A stretch of DNA of 64,000 nt from Pseudomonas fluorescens (GTDB taxonomy: Bacteria > Pseudomonadota > Gammaproteobacteria > Pseudomonadales > Pseudomonadaceae): positions 2,418,001 to 2,482,000 of the forward strand of contig NZ_LT907842.1 of the NCBI RefSeq assembly GCF_900215245.1, given 5' to 3'. Shown here one piece after another: positions 43,773-53,479 of this stretch. A program made the translations under genes and the position numbers. Within the stretch, counting starts at the first letter, position 1. Every line of letters begins with the position of its first letter. Under the pieces are notes generated by a model. It did not search any database, was not told the origin of the DNA, and saw only the letters and a program-made list of their open reading frames with translations.

Positions 43773-45968
43773 ATGCGCCCTTTTGTGTTGGTTTGTTGCC
43801 TGTTGCTGTCTCCGCTGACGTACGCGGGGACGGTGCTGGAAAACGCCTTGTGGCGCGTCGAACTCGACCCCGCCACGTTGGCGCTGCGCGTCACGCCGGC
43901 AGGCGAGGCGCCCGTGCAAGCCTCCAGCGGCGTGGCGGCGCAGGTTGTCAGCGATATGCAGGCGGGCACTGAACAGGCGGCCTGGCAATGGGACAGCGGC
44001 GCCTATCGTCTGACGGCTCGCCTTGAGCAGCGCGACCTTGCCGTGACCATCAGCGCCCGCGAGCCGGGTACATTGCCGCTGCTGCGCCAACCCGCCGAGG
44101 CCATGGGCCAAGGGTTGATCTGGCCCTTGGCCGAAGGGCACTACGTGCCCGCAGGTAACCCCGTATGGAACGCGTTTTTGCTCGAACAGGGCGAGCTCAA
44201 CACCACGCAGGACTTGAGCCTGCCGTTATGGGGCGTGGATCACGGGCGCTTTACACTGAGTTGGTTGCTGACCAACCCCTATAACAATCACCTGGTGTGG
44301 CAAGCCGACGGAAAAGGCCTGGCGCTGCTGGCATCCCATACATTCACCGCACTGGAGCCCAGCGCGCCGATGACCCTGCGCCTGCACCTGGGCGACGCCG
44401 ACCCGTTGGCCGGTGCCAAGCGCTATCGCCAGTGGCTGGTGGAGCAGGGCCGTTATGAACCGTTGACGGACAAGCTGCGGCAAACGCCTGAAGCGCAAAA
44501 GTTGTTGGGGGCCAGCCATGTCTACCTGTGGGGGAATGAGCTGTTGGGGGCGGAGGATGTGCGTGACTGGCCGCTGCTGGTGAAAGTGCTGCGTACCCAC
44601 GAACTCAAGGGCTTGCTGGATAAAGAGGCCACGCAAGTGCTGGCGCAGTCCGCTGCGTTGGACCGCTATCAAAAGACCGTGCTGTTGCGTGGCCTCAACG
44701 CGGCAATCAATACAAAGGCCCGGCAAACCTGGCAGGCTAGCGAAGAGCCGGACATGCTCAAGCTCGCGGATGGCTACGGCGCACTGCGCCGTGAGCTGGC
44801 GACGGCGTTCAGCGGCGCGCTGCGTGACGGCCCTGAAACCTGGGGCAGCAGCCTTTCGACCAAGACCCTGAAGTCGCTGCAAGACGCTGGGCTTGCGCGC
44901 CTGCTGCTGGCTCTGGGCGACGGTTGGGAAGGTGGCTTGTGGCACCCCGAAGCGATTCAGGCGGGCGTCAACGCCGGTTACCTCATGGCCCCCTACGATT
45001 CCTATGAAACGGCGTTATCCACCACCGAAAACCCGGACTGGACCACCGCCCACCTGGGCAGCAAGGCTTACCGCGAGTGTGCCATCGTGTTGAAGGACGG
45101 CACGCTCAAGACCGGCTTCCAGCAATCGGGCCACTACACCGATCCGCGCTGCGTTCGGCCATTGCTGGAAGCCCGGGTGAAGGCCGTGCAGGCCAAGGCA
45201 GGGTTCAACGCCTGGTTCCTCGATGCCTACGCCACCAGCATGGTCTTCGACAGCTATCGTAACGGCGCCCCAATGACCCAGGCGCAAAACGCCGAGGGCA
45301 ATATCGACGCGTCGCGCTGGATCAACACCGCGCTCAAGCTGCCCGCCGGCTCCGAAGACGGCAACGCCATCACGGCCCAGGGCATCCTGTTCGCCCATGG
45401 AATGCAGACGCCCGTGATCGGCTGGGGTGACCACGCGATGGCTCAGGACAAGCAGTCGCCCTATTACGTGGGCAACTGGTACCCGCCGGAGCAACCCGCG
45501 GTGTTCTTCAAGTCCGTGCCGTTGAAAGAGCCGTTTCGTACGGTGTACTTCGAGCCGACGATGCGTTTGCCGTTGTACCAGGCGGTGTTCCACGGGTCGG
45601 TCATCACCACCCACCACTGGCTGTTCGATAGCCTCAAGCTGAGCAATGTGCAGGCTGCAAACGAGCTGACTCAACTGCTGTACAACGTGCCGCCGCTGTA
45701 CCACCTCAGCGCGGCGACGCTTAAGCAGCGGCTGCCGGTGATCCAGCGGCAGGACCGGTTTTTCCGGCCATTGCATCAACGCTTGGCGACTCAGGCGATG
45801 ACCGATTTCCGTTGGTTGACGGCGGACAAGCAGGTGCAGCAGACCACGTTTGCCGATGGCACGCGGTTAGTGGTGAATTTTGCTGCCGAGGAGCACCAGG
45901 GCTATGCCGCCCGCAGTGTGACCGCGTTGGTAGTGGGGGAAAAACCGCTGGTGTATCAGGTGCAGTAG
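43773..45968 (+). CDS. Secreted glycoside hydrolase-like protein (DUF5696/GH101-related)
   Basis: 731 residues with a Sec signal peptide (MRPFVLVCCLLLSPLTYA). An N-terminal beta-rich region (about 20-230) precedes a region likely to be a TIM barrel (about 240-620) that includes AWFLDAYATSM near 485, a plausible place for a catalytic Asp, and a C-terminal beta domain. The pattern is of large secreted glycosidases acting on polysaccharide or O-glycans, but the family assignment is tentative. It is a single gene following the triABC operon by 115 bases and is not obviously linked to it. Confidence 0.65.
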   Translation: MRPFVLVCCLLLSPLTYAGTVLENALWRVELDPATLALRVTPAGEAPVQASSGVAAQVVSDMQAGTEQAAWQWDSGAYRLTARLEQRDLAVTISAREPGTLPLLRQPAEAMGQGLIWPLAEGHYVPAGNPVWNAFLLEQGELNTTQDLSLPLWGVDHGRFTLSWLLTNPYNNHLVWQADGKGLALLASHTFTALEPSAPMTLRLHLGDADPLAGAKRYRQWLVEQGRYEPLTDKLRQTPEAQKLLGASHVYLWGNELLGAEDVRDWPLLVKVLRTHELKGLLDKEATQVLAQSAALDRYQKTVLLRGLNAAINTKARQTWQASEEPDMLKLADGYGALRRELATAFSGALRDGPETWGSSLSTKTLKSLQDAGLARLLLALGDGWEGGLWHPEAIQAGVNAGYLMAPYDSYETALSTTENPDWTTAHLGSKAYRECAIVLKDGTLKTGFQQSGHYTDPRCVRPLLEARVKAVQAKAGFNAWFLDAYATSMVFDSYRNGAPMTQAQNAEGNIDASRWINTALKLPAGSEDGNAITAQGILFAHGMQTPVIGWGDHAMAQDKQSPYYVGNWYPPEQPAVFFKSVPLKEPFRTVYFEPTMRLPLYQAVFHGSVITTHHWLFDSLKLSNVQAANELTQLLYNVPPLYHLSAATLKQRLPVIQRQDRFFRPLHQRLATQAMTDFRWLTADKQVQQTTFADGTRLVVNFAAEEHQGYAARSVTALVVGEKPLVYQVQ

Positions 45969-45985
45969 CGCTGCCGGTCAAACCG

Positions 45986-46053
45986 CTATCGCAGGCACGC
46001 CGGCTCCCACAGGCGAATGCATTTCAACCAGTGGGAGCGGGCTTGCTCGCGAA
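45986..46053. repeat. Pair of divergent REP sequences
   Basis: CTATCGCAGGCACGCCGGCTCCCAC (45986-46010) and GTGGGAGCGGGCTTGCTCGCGAA (46031-46053) face in opposite directions to the usual REPIN order, with 20 bases between, in the convergent gap between the glycoside hydrolase and methyltransferase genes. Confidence 0.75.
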
Positions 46054-46077
46054 GGCGTCAGCCCTGGCAACAAACAT

Positions 46078-46704
46078 CTATAACGTGCGCCACACGCTCG
46101 CCAACCAAGGCTGCTGTTCCCGTGGCAACCCGGCGGGCCGGTAATAATGCTCCAGCTCCACAAACCCGGCCGCCGTGAGCAAACCCTGCCACGCCGCCAG
46201 GTCGTGGTAAGACCCGTACCGAGGCCCATTCCAGCCTTCCTGGTTTTCACCGCGAGGGTTGGAGCTGAACAGCACGCCGCCCTGTTTCAAGGCGCCATGC
46301 AGTTGCTTGAGGATGCGCGGTAATTCCTGCTTGGGGATATGAAACAACACCGCGTTGGCAAACACCCCATCAAATCGCCCGGCAGGCAAATCCAGCTTCA
46401 GGAAATCCTGCTGCAACACCTCACAACCACTGTCATCGCGGGCCATCTGCGCAAAGCGCTCGGAGCCATCCAGCCCCACTGCAATGTGCCCCATGCGGGT
46501 AAACGTCTGCAGATCGCGCCCCGGCCCGCAGCCGAAATCCAGCAGGGTAAACGGTGGCGTGCCGTGGATATGCCGCAGCAAGGCGTCGATGTTCTGGCTC
46601 ACATCGTGATCGCGGGTGCCTTCACGGAAGTCCTCGGCCACCTGGTTGTAGTGGCCGAGCGTGGTGGACGTGATCTGGTCGAGGTCGTCGGGCTTAAGGG
46701 TCAT
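46078..46704 (-). CDS. SAM-dependent class I methyltransferase
   Basis: 208 residues. SAM-binding motif I is LLDFGCGPGRDLQTF near residue 56, followed by acidic GLDGSERFAQMA and motif FDGVFANAVLFHIP. Substrate unknown; the C-terminus (YYRPAGLPREQQPWLASVWR) is conserved-looking but not diagnostic. It is the last gene on the minus strand before metI, 39 bases away, and could be part of that transcript. Confidence 0.88.
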   Translation of the reverse strand: MTLKPDDLDQITSTTLGHYNQVAEDFREGTRDHDVSQNIDALLRHIHGTPPFTLLDFGCGPGRDLQTFTRMGHIAVGLDGSERFAQMARDDSGCEVLQQDFLKLDLPAGRFDGVFANAVLFHIPKQELPRILKQLHGALKQGGVLFSSNPRGENQEGWNGPRYGSYHDLAAWQGLLTAAGFVELEHYYRPAGLPREQQPWLASVWRTL

Positions 46705-46743
46705 GACGGGGAATACCGGGTACTGAGATAGCCCGACTATACC

Positions 46744-47388
46744 TCACCGCTTGTTGAGCACTCGCGCCAGGCGATCGCCCCCCAGCTGAATCACGGCCAC
46801 CAGAATCACCAGCAGCACGATCACCGTCAGCATGATCTGTGTATCAAACCGCTGATAGCCATAGCGGTAGGCAATATCACCCAGGCCGCCCGCGCCGATC
46901 GCGCCAGCCATGGCCGACGAGTTGATCATCGTCACCAGCGTAATCGTAAACCCGCCGACGATTCCTGGCAGCGCTTCCGGCAACAGCACGTGCCAGATGA
47001 TATGCCAGCGTCGGCAGCCCATGGCTTGTGCGGCTTCGATCAAACCGTGGTCGACTTCACGCAAACTGACCTCGGCGATCCGGGCAAAGAATGGCGTGGC
47101 GGCGATGGTCAGCGGCACCACGGCCGCCCATACGCCATAGGTGGTGCCGACGATCAGCCGGGTAAACGGGATCAGCGCCACCATCAGGATCAAAAACGGA
47201 ATGGAGCGGAACAGATTGACGAACGCCCCCAGCACGCGGTTCAGCGCGGGTGCCTGGTAGATCCCGCCCTTGTCGCTGGTGACCAGAAACACCGCCAGCG
47301 GAATGCCCACCAGCAATGCAATCAGTGACGACACGCCGACCATCAACAAGGTATCGATGGCGCCCTGCACTAAACGATCAAACCACAT
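46744..47388 (-). CDS. metI: Methionine-type ABC transporter permease
   Basis: 214 residues, five membrane helices. [31 protein letters not shown] is the MetI coupling loop. ATG 47388 has GGAGG 8 bases upstream and overlaps the metN end by 11 bases. Together with metN and metQ it would import methionine or a related sulfur compound; in this sulfur-scavenging operon a sulfoxide or other organosulfur substrate is possible. Confidence 0.92.
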   Translation of the reverse strand: MWFDRLVQGAIDTLLMVGVSSLIALLVGIPLAVFLVTSDKGGIYQAPALNRVLGAFVNLFRSIPFLILMVALIPFTRLIVGTTYGVWAAVVPLTIAATPFFARIAEVSLREVDHGLIEAAQAMGCRRWHIIWHVLLPEALPGIVGGFTITLVTMINSSAMAGAIGAGGLGDIAYRYGYQRFDTQIMLTVIVLLVILVAVIQLGGDRLARVLNKR

Positions 47389-48493
47389 AACCGAGCACCT
47401 CCACGTGTTGCGCCCAACGCCCGGCGCGATTGCGCAGTTCTTCGGCGTTGTGGGGCGAGCCATTCACCGCCAGCAGCAACTGCCCGAGGGCATGACCCTG
47501 AATGCGTTCCACACCGCCTTGCAGCAAGCGCACACGCCCGCCGAGGGCGTTGAACAGCGCGGCCAGGTCGGGTTCGTCGCTGGCGCTGCCGGTGAACTGC
47601 AAGCGCAGCACCAGTGCCGCGTCGGCAGATGGCCGGGTCAGTTGCAAGCGGCTTTGCAGTTCGTCCGGCAACCCGTGTTGCAGCGGCGCCAACAGGGTTT
47701 TGCTGACCTCGTGCTGCGGGTTGCCGAACACTTGCCACACCGGGCCTTGCTCCACGATGCGGCCGTGTTCCAGCACCACCACGCGGTCGCAGATTTCGCG
47801 AATCACCGCCATTTCATGGGTGATCAACACAATGGTCAGCCCCAGGCGCCGGTTGATCTCGCGCAGCAGGCCGAGGATCGATTGCGTGGTTTCCGGGTCG
47901 AGCGCCGAGGTGGCTTCGTCGCACAGCAGAATCTGCGGGTCGTGCACCAGCGAGCGGGCGATGCCCACGCGCTGCTTCTGCCCGCCGGAGAGCTGCGCCG
48001 GGTAGGCCTTGTGCTTGTCCTTGAGGCCCACCAGCTCGAGCAGCTCGCGTACCTTTTGCTCGCGTTGCAGCTTTGGCACACCGGCCACTTTCAGCGGCAA
48101 CTCGACGTTCTGCCACACGGTCTTGGCCGACATCAGGTTGAAGTGCTGGAAGATCATGCCGATACGTCGACGCAACGCCACCAGTCGGTCTTCGTCGTAC
48201 TCGCCGATGTCCACCTGATCGATCAACACCCTGCCGCTGCTGGGTTGCTCCAGGCGATTGATGGTGCGGATCAGCGACGACTTGCCGGCGCCGCTGCGGC
48301 CGATGATGCCGAACACTTCACCGCGCTGGATCGCCAGGTCAATGCCTTGCAAGGCCTGCACGGTGCCGTCATAGGTTTTGCCCAGGTTGATAAAACGCAC
48401 ATGGGCGCGGTTCAAGTCGGGGTGCAGTTCTGTCTGCTCGGCGTGCCTGGGTGGTAAACCCAGGTCGCGCAGTTGTGTGTTGGCGGCGCTCAT
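47378..48493 (-). CDS. metN: Methionine-type ABC transporter ATP-binding protein
   Basis: 371 residues. Walker [10 protein letters not shown], signature LSGGQKQR, Walker [16 protein letters not shown] and switch His in THEMAVI are all present. The C-terminal NIL domain (about 290-371), which senses methionine in MetN, is present though divergent. An N-terminal extension of about 30 residues precedes the usual start. It lies 3 bases after metQ in the same operon. Confidence 0.94.
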   Translation of the reverse strand: MSAANTQLRDLGLPPRHAEQTELHPDLNRAHVRFINLGKTYDGTVQALQGIDLAIQRGEVFGIIGRSGAGKSSLIRTINRLEQPSSGRVLIDQVDIGEYDEDRLVALRRRIGMIFQHFNLMSAKTVWQNVELPLKVAGVPKLQREQKVRELLELVGLKDKHKAYPAQLSGGQKQRVGIARSLVHDPQILLCDEATSALDPETTQSILGLLREINRRLGLTIVLITHEMAVIREICDRVVVLEHGRIVEQGPVWQVFGNPQHEVSKTLLAPLQHGLPDELQSRLQLTRPSADAALVLRLQFTGSASDEPDLAALFNALGGRVRLLQGGVERIQGHALGQLLLAVNGSPHNAEELRNRAGRWAQHVEVLGYVV

Positions 48494-48495
48494 AT

Positions 48496-49305
48496 TCAGC
48501 CTTCCCAGCCGACTTGGTAGAGCTTGCCGAGGGATTTATCCAGAGCCGCGCGCACCACCGGCGAGTGCTGGTAGATGTCGACGAACTTGATCACGCGCGG
48601 ATCGGTTTTACTCTTGGGCTGGACGACAAACTGGATCACGTATTCCGGGTGGTCGAGGCCGTCGAACAGCAGTGCCGACTCGGCATCGAAGGTTTTGGAC
48701 AGGCGGATATACGCCGGGTAGCCCTGCACCAGATCGGCGTCGTCATAGGCGCGCACCAGCTGCACGGCTTCTACCTGCAGGATTTTGATCTTCTTCGGGT
48801 TGGCGATGATGTCTTCTTCAGTGGCCTTGTAGCCCACCCCCGGCTTGAGGGTGATCAAGCCCGCTTTGGCCAGCAGTTGCAGGCCGCGACCACTGTTGAT
48901 CGGGTCGTTGGCAATCGCCACGCTGGCGCCTTGAGGCAGGTCGTTGAAGCTTTTGTACTGCTTCGAATACAGCCCGACGTTGTTGATGATGCCGGGCGCA
49001 TACGGCTCCAGCTTGAAGCCGGCGGCGGCCTTGGCGTTTTCCAGGAACGGGATGTGTTGGAAGTAGTTCACGTCGATATCGCCGGCCGCCAGGCTCACGT
49101 TGGGAGCGATCCAGTCGGTGAACTCCACCAGCTCGACTTTCAGGCCTTGCTTGCCGGCTTCTGCCACGGCGGCTTCCAGGGGGATCGCGAACGCGGCGGT
49201 GGTGCCGACTTTCAGCGGCGCATCGGCAGCAAACACGGCCGAGCTCAATAATCCGAGGGTCAGGGCCAGTGCTTTGACTGGGTGGGTGAGCAGGGTCTTT
49301 TTCAT
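48496..49305 (-). CDS. metQ: MetQ-family binding protein
   Basis: 269 residues with a Sec signal (about 1-26, ending SSAVFA), not a lipoprotein. Body: [33 protein letters not shown] and [13 protein letters not shown], a variant of the MetQ patterns, distinct from the MetQ-like protein at 31064. Start at 49305 has GGAAAC upstream. A REPIN separates it from the monooxygenase gene, but the direction is the same. Confidence 0.9.
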   Translation of the reverse strand: MKKTLLTHPVKALALTLGLLSSAVFAADAPLKVGTTAAFAIPLEAAVAEAGKQGLKVELVEFTDWIAPNVSLAAGDIDVNYFQHIPFLENAKAAAGFKLEPYAPGIINNVGLYSKQYKSFNDLPQGASVAIANDPINSGRGLQLLAKAGLITLKPGVGYKATEEDIIANPKKIKILQVEAVQLVRAYDDADLVQGYPAYIRLSKTFDAESALLFDGLDHPEYVIQFVVQPKSKTDPRVIKFVDIYQHSPVVRAALDKSLGKLYQVGWEG

Positions 49306-49353
49306 GATCGGTTTCCAGTCATAAGAGAGTCGGTCAAACAATGAGGTTCTATT

Positions 49354-49442
49354 GCGGGAGCGGGCTTGCTCGCCTAAGCGGTGGGTCAGCAAACGAATCT
49401 GGTGACGGAATCACCGCATTCGCGAGCAAGCCCGCTCCCGCA
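49354..49442. repeat. REPIN within the sulfur-scavenging operon
   Basis: GCGGGAGCGGGCTTGCTCGC at the left and GCGAGCAAGCCCGCTCCCGC at the right. It lies between the monooxygenase gene and metQ, with its right end 9 bases from the monooxygenase stop. Confidence 0.88.
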
Positions 49443-49450
49443 GTTTTGGT

Positions 49451-50818
49451 TCAGTGTCGGTAGGTCGATCCGGTGTGTTGTTCGGGTAACCGCGCCGTGC
49501 CCTGGAAGACTTTTTCGCGCAGCGTTCCTTGCGCGTAGGCGGTCTTGTACGACCCGCGCCGCTGCAACTCCGGCACCACCAGGTCGATAAAGTCGACATA
49601 GCTTTCCGGCGTCACAATGCGCGTCAGGTTGAAGCCATCCAGCCCGGTTTCGCTGATCCACGATTCCAGTTCATCAGCCACGTGCTCGGGTGAACCGACC
49701 AGGGTGATGTAGCGCCCGCCGAGGGCGTGTTGCTCAAGCAACTTGCGCCGGGTCCAGTCGTTGTTTTGCAGGTTCTTGGTGGCCGACTGGATCGCGTTGC
49801 TTTTCACGTACTGGATAGGTTCATCGATGCCGTATTGGGCAAAATCAATCGCCGTCGACGCGGAAAAATGCGCCACGCCGGCTTCAGGGCTGGCGTAGCT
49901 CAAGTACTCGGCGTGCTTGGCCCAGGCCAGTTCGTGCGTGGCGCCAACAATCACGTTGAGGCCCATGAACACCTTGATGTCATCCGGGTTGCGTCCGGCT
50001 TCGGCGGCGCTGGCGCGTACCTTGTCGACCTGGATTTTGGTCGCCGCCTTGTTCTGCCCGCTGATGAACACACACTCGGCATGTCGCCCGGCAAACAGCA
50101 GGCCACGGTCTGAACTGCCGGCCTGGAACAGCACCGGTGTGCGCTGTGGCGACGGCTCGCAGAGGTGATAACCCTCCACTTGATAGAACTCGCCATGGTG
50201 CTCGACCTTGTGCACCTTGCCCGGCTGCGCGTAGACCCGTTGCTGCGGATCATTGATGACCGCATCGTCTTCCCAGCTGCCTTCCCAGAGTTTGTACAGC
50301 ACCTGCAGGTACTCGTCGGCCTGGTCGTAACGCCGGTCATGCTCGACCTGTTCGGTAAGGCCCATGGCCTTGGCGGCGCTGTCGAGGTAACCGGTGACGA
50401 TATTCCAGCCGACCCGGCCACGGCTCAGGTGGTCGAGCGTGGACATGCGCCGGGCGAACAGATAAGGCGGTTCGTAGGTCAGGTTGGCAGTGAGGCCGAA
50501 GCCGAGGTTTTTGGTCACGGCGGCCATGGCCGAAACCAGCAGCAGCGGGTCATTGACCGGCAGTTGGATCGACTCTTTGAGCGGCACGTCGATGGAGTTC
50601 TGGTAGACGTCGTACACGCCGACGATGTCGGCGATGAACAGGCCGTCGAACAGCCCACGCTCCAGGGTCTGCGCCAGTTCGGTCCAGTATTCGACGGTTT
50701 TATACTGCGTCGAGGTGTCCCGTGGGTGAGTCCACAAACCGTGGTTGATATGCCCGATGCAATTCATGTTGAACGCATTGAGCAGGATTTTTTTCTTTGG
50801 GTGTACCGGCAGGCTCAT
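49451..50818 (-). CDS. LLM-class FMN-dependent monooxygenase (NtaA/DmoA/SnaA group)
   Basis: 455 residues. Luciferase-like fold of the NtaA/SnaA/DszA group: KKILLNAFNMNCIGHINHGLW at the start, FDGLFIADIVGVYDVYQ, SRGRVGWNIVTGYLDSAAKAMG and PVLFQAGSSDRGLLFAGRHAE, the last two typical of FMN binding and the family core. These enzymes use reduced FMN and oxygen to cleave C-S or C-N bonds. With two SfnB-like genes upstream and MetNIQ downstream, a C-S substrate such as a sulfide or sulfone is likely. Its start shares a base with the preceding stop (TGATG). Confidence 0.9.
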   Translation of the reverse strand: MSLPVHPKKKILLNAFNMNCIGHINHGLWTHPRDTSTQYKTVEYWTELAQTLERGLFDGLFIADIVGVYDVYQNSIDVPLKESIQLPVNDPLLLVSAMAAVTKNLGFGLTANLTYEPPYLFARRMSTLDHLSRGRVGWNIVTGYLDSAAKAMGLTEQVEHDRRYDQADEYLQVLYKLWEGSWEDDAVINDPQQRVYAQPGKVHKVEHHGEFYQVEGYHLCEPSPQRTPVLFQAGSSDRGLLFAGRHAECVFISGQNKAATKIQVDKVRASAAEAGRNPDDIKVFMGLNVIVGATHELAWAKHAEYLSYASPEAGVAHFSASTAIDFAQYGIDEPIQYVKSNAIQSATKNLQNNDWTRRKLLEQHALGGRYITLVGSPEHVADELESWISETGLDGFNLTRIVTPESYVDFIDLVVPELQRRGSYKTAYAQGTLREKVFQGTARLPEQHTGSTYRH

Positions 50819-52011
50819 CAGATAGTCCCCCGCAGTGGCGGGTTTTCATCGTTGAGGTAGTAATTGCCCACTGCGTGGTACTTCCAGCGCACCGGGTCAT
50901 GCAGGGTGTGCACCCGGGCGTTGCGCCAGTGGCGGTCGAGACCGTGTTCGGCCAGGGTCGCCTGGCTGCCGGCCAGTTCGAACAGGGTGCTGCCGGCGGC
51001 CAGGGAAATTTCCGTGCTCAGGGCGCGCACTTCGGCGACGGCGATGGAGGCCGCCGCGACGTTCTCGGCCGTGCTGTCGGCCTGGGCGCGGTCGAGAAAT
51101 TCGCCGGAGCGCTCCAGCAAGGCCTCGGTGGCATGCAGCCGAATGCTCAGGTGGCCGAAGCTTTTCAGGGTGAGCGGGTCTTCGGTGGCCTTGTCGTTGC
51201 CGGCGTCGATCCACGGGCGGGTCTTGGTGCGCACAAAGTGCAACGCATCTTCGAAGGCGGCGCGCGCGATGCCGGTGTCGATGGCGGCGTGAAGAATTTG
51301 TGCCAGCGGGCCGACGGTGGTCGGGCGCTCGAAAGCGCTCTGGAACGGGACCACGTCCTGCGCGGCGACCCACACATTATCGAACACGACGGAGCCGCTG
51401 CCGGTGGTGCGCTGGCCGAAGCCACTCCAGTCGTCGATCACCGTCAGGCCTTCGCTGTCGCGGGGCACAAACGCCAGTTGCTGCACGCCGTGCTCATCCA
51501 CCACCGACGTCGGTATGCGTTGCGCGTAGATCGCGCCGGTGGCGTAGAACTTGCGGCCGTTGATGCGAAAACCATCGCCGTCGCGGGTGAGGGCGGTCAC
51601 GCGGTCGTGGGCGGTTTTGGTGCCCAGTTCCGCCAGGGCGTTACCGAAACGCTGGCCGGCGAGCACTTCGGCGTACAGGCGGTGTTGCTGCGCGGGGCTG
51701 CCGTTCACGCGCAACACTTCAAGGGCGTAGAAGTGGTTTTGCGGGATCTGGCCCAATGAGGCGTCAGCCTGGGCGATCAGTGCAATGACCTTGGCCAGGG
51801 TGACAGTGGAGACGCCGGCACCGCCGTGTTCCTTCGGCACGCTGATGCCCCACAGACCGGAGCGGGAGAACACCTCCAGTTCGGGCAAGGGCAGGCGGCG
51901 CTCGCGGTCGCGCTGGGCGCTGTCGCGGCGCAAGTCTTCGGCCAGGTCGCTGGCGACAATGAGCGCTTGTTCGTCGCTGGTGATAACCGCGACGTTTGTA
52001 GAAAAAGTCAT
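50818..52011 (-). CDS. sfnB: SfnB-family sulfur-acquisition oxidoreductase (copy 1)
   Basis: 397 residues, acyl-CoA-dehydrogenase-like flavoprotein. GLWGISVPKEHGGAGVSTVTLAKV, IPQNHFYALEVL, RFGNALAELGTKTAHDR, DWSGFGQRTTGSGSVVFDNV and HTLHDPVRWKYHAVGNYYLN are SfnB/DszC hallmarks, the last conserving the C-terminal active-site region. SfnB takes part in dimethyl-sulfone and related sulfur use. Length is standard. It lies 39 bases downstream of the other sfnB-like gene and overlaps the monooxygenase start by one base. Confidence 0.9.
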   Translation of the reverse strand: MTFSTNVAVITSDEQALIVASDLAEDLRRDSAQRDRERRLPLPELEVFSRSGLWGISVPKEHGGAGVSTVTLAKVIALIAQADASLGQIPQNHFYALEVLRVNGSPAQQHRLYAEVLAGQRFGNALAELGTKTAHDRVTALTRDGDGFRINGRKFYATGAIYAQRIPTSVVDEHGVQQLAFVPRDSEGLTVIDDWSGFGQRTTGSGSVVFDNVWVAAQDVVPFQSAFERPTTVGPLAQILHAAIDTGIARAAFEDALHFVRTKTRPWIDAGNDKATEDPLTLKSFGHLSIRLHATEALLERSGEFLDRAQADSTAENVAAASIAVAEVRALSTEISLAAGSTLFELAGSQATLAEHGLDRHWRNARVHTLHDPVRWKYHAVGNYYLNDENPPLRGTI

Positions 52012-52050
52012 GTTTGCTCCAGAAGCTTGTAGAGAAAGTGTTCTGGTCGG

Positions 52051-53292
52051 TTAAATCCAGGAGTGACGAGCAGGCAACGTGCCGTTCAATCGATAGGCGC
52101 CGACGGCGTGATACTTCCAGCGCACCGGGTCGTGCAGGGTGTGCACGCGGGCGTTGCGCCAATGGCGGTCGAGGTTGAACTCGGCGAGGGTGGCGCGGCT
52201 GCCGGCCAGTTCGAAGAGCTTTTCGCTGACCAGCAGCGACACTTCGGTGGTCAGCACTTTCGCCTCGGCCACGGCAATCGAGGCCCGTGCGGCGGATTGC
52301 GCGGTGATGGGTGCCGCACTCACCTCGTCCAGCACCTTGCCGGCCTTGCGCAGCAGCGCTTCGGCGGCGTGCAGTTCGATTTTCAGCTTGCCGATATCGG
52401 CAATCACATAAAGGTCATCGCTGGCGCGCTCGACCTTGGCGTCGATCCACGGGCGCGAGCGTTCACGCACGAAGGCGATGGTGTCGTCGAGGGCGCCACG
52501 GGCGATGCCGGCGTCGATGGCTGCCTGGATCAGTTGCGAGACGGCGCCCTGGATATTCGGGCTTTCGCCGATACGCCAGTTTTCGACGACCAGCTCCGCG
52601 TCTACCGCAACGTTGTCCAGCACTACAGTACCGCTGGCCGTGGTGCGCTGGCCAAACCCTGACCAGTCATCGACGATGCGCAGCCCTTCAGTGCCACGGC
52701 GTACAAAGGCCATGACCTGTTTGCCGTCATCATTCAACGCTTTGATGGCCACCCAATGGGCGAACAAGGCGCCGGTGGAGTAGAACTTCTGGCCGCTGAT
52801 CACATAGCCGTCGCCTTCGGCGGTGAGGCGCGCCTTGAGCTCCAGGGTGTTTTTGGTGCCGCGTTCCGGGCCGCCATTGCCGATGCGCCAACCGTCGAGG
52901 ACGTTTTGGAACAGCTGCTTTTTCTGGCGCTCGGTGGCGGTGCCCTGCAACAGGTACAGGATGCCGAAATGGTTCTGTGGGATCTGCCCGAGGGCCGGGT
53001 CCGCTGCGCTGATGATCGCAAAGACTTCGGCCAGGGTAACGAACGATACCTCTGGGCCGCCGTATGCACGGGGAATGGAAATACTGCCGAGCCCGCTACG
53101 GGTGAACTGCTCGAGCTGCGCCCATGGCAGCGTGCGCTGCTGGTCGCGTTTGGCCGCTTGCAGGCGCGCAGCCTGGGCCAGCTCAAACGCGGCGCTCAAC
53201 GCCTCGGCATCGTTGCGCAGCACAGTGGCCGGCAACAGCAGTGGAGCTACGTCCAGATCACTCTGGGGGGGTGTTAGAGCCAAGTTAGACAT
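52051..53292 (-). CDS. sfnB: SfnB-family sulfur-acquisition oxidoreductase (copy 2)
   Basis: 413 residues, paralogue of the next gene with the same motifs (GSISIPRAYGGPEVSFVTLAEV; IPQNHFGILYLL; DWSGFGQRTTASGTVVLDNV; HTLHDPVRWKYHAVGAYRLN) and about 15 extra N-terminal residues. AAGGAG lies 8 bases before ATG 53292. It is the first gene of the leftward operon sfnB-sfnB-monooxygenase-metQ-metN-metI. Two diverged copies side by side suggest different substrates or a heteromeric enzyme. Confidence 0.9.
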   Translation of the reverse strand: MSNLALTPPQSDLDVAPLLLPATVLRNDAEALSAAFELAQAARLQAAKRDQQRTLPWAQLEQFTRSGLGSISIPRAYGGPEVSFVTLAEVFAIISAADPALGQIPQNHFGILYLLQGTATERQKKQLFQNVLDGWRIGNGGPERGTKNTLELKARLTAEGDGYVISGQKFYSTGALFAHWVAIKALNDDGKQVMAFVRRGTEGLRIVDDWSGFGQRTTASGTVVLDNVAVDAELVVENWRIGESPNIQGAVSQLIQAAIDAGIARGALDDTIAFVRERSRPWIDAKVERASDDLYVIADIGKLKIELHAAEALLRKAGKVLDEVSAAPITAQSAARASIAVAEAKVLTTEVSLLVSEKLFELAGSRATLAEFNLDRHWRNARVHTLHDPVRWKYHAVGAYRLNGTLPARHSWI

Positions 53293-53412
53293 CAGCGCCG
53301 CTCCTTGGCTGCACGTAATGCCCTGGCGTTATGCACCGGGGTAATTCTGACCATACCGACCTCGCATTCAATGAAATAAAAACAGAAAAATCAGAGATGT
53401 CCGGTGGTCCGG

Positions 53413-53468
53413 TGCATATACCCTAAGCGTGTTAAATTTTTTAATAAACTAACTTTTAGGAATATGCA
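53413..53468. promoter_or_regulatory. Long inverted repeat in the sfnB upstream region
   Basis: TGCATATACCCTAA (53413-53426) and TTAGGAATATGCA (53456-53468) are near-perfect inverted arms with an AT-rich core (TTAAATTTTTTAATAAA) between. It lies 120 bases upstream of the first sfnB gene and 12 bases beyond the stop of the Ig-like gene, so it probably belongs to sfnB regulation. I see no confident sigma-54 promoter. Confidence 0.45.
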
Positions 53469-53479
53469 TAGAAGGGCAG

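Noticed and set aside
53293..53412. Sigma-54 promoter for the sfnB operon
   Set aside because: No GG-N10-GC element with proper TGGCAC/TTGC context is visible on the minus strand in the first 120 bases.
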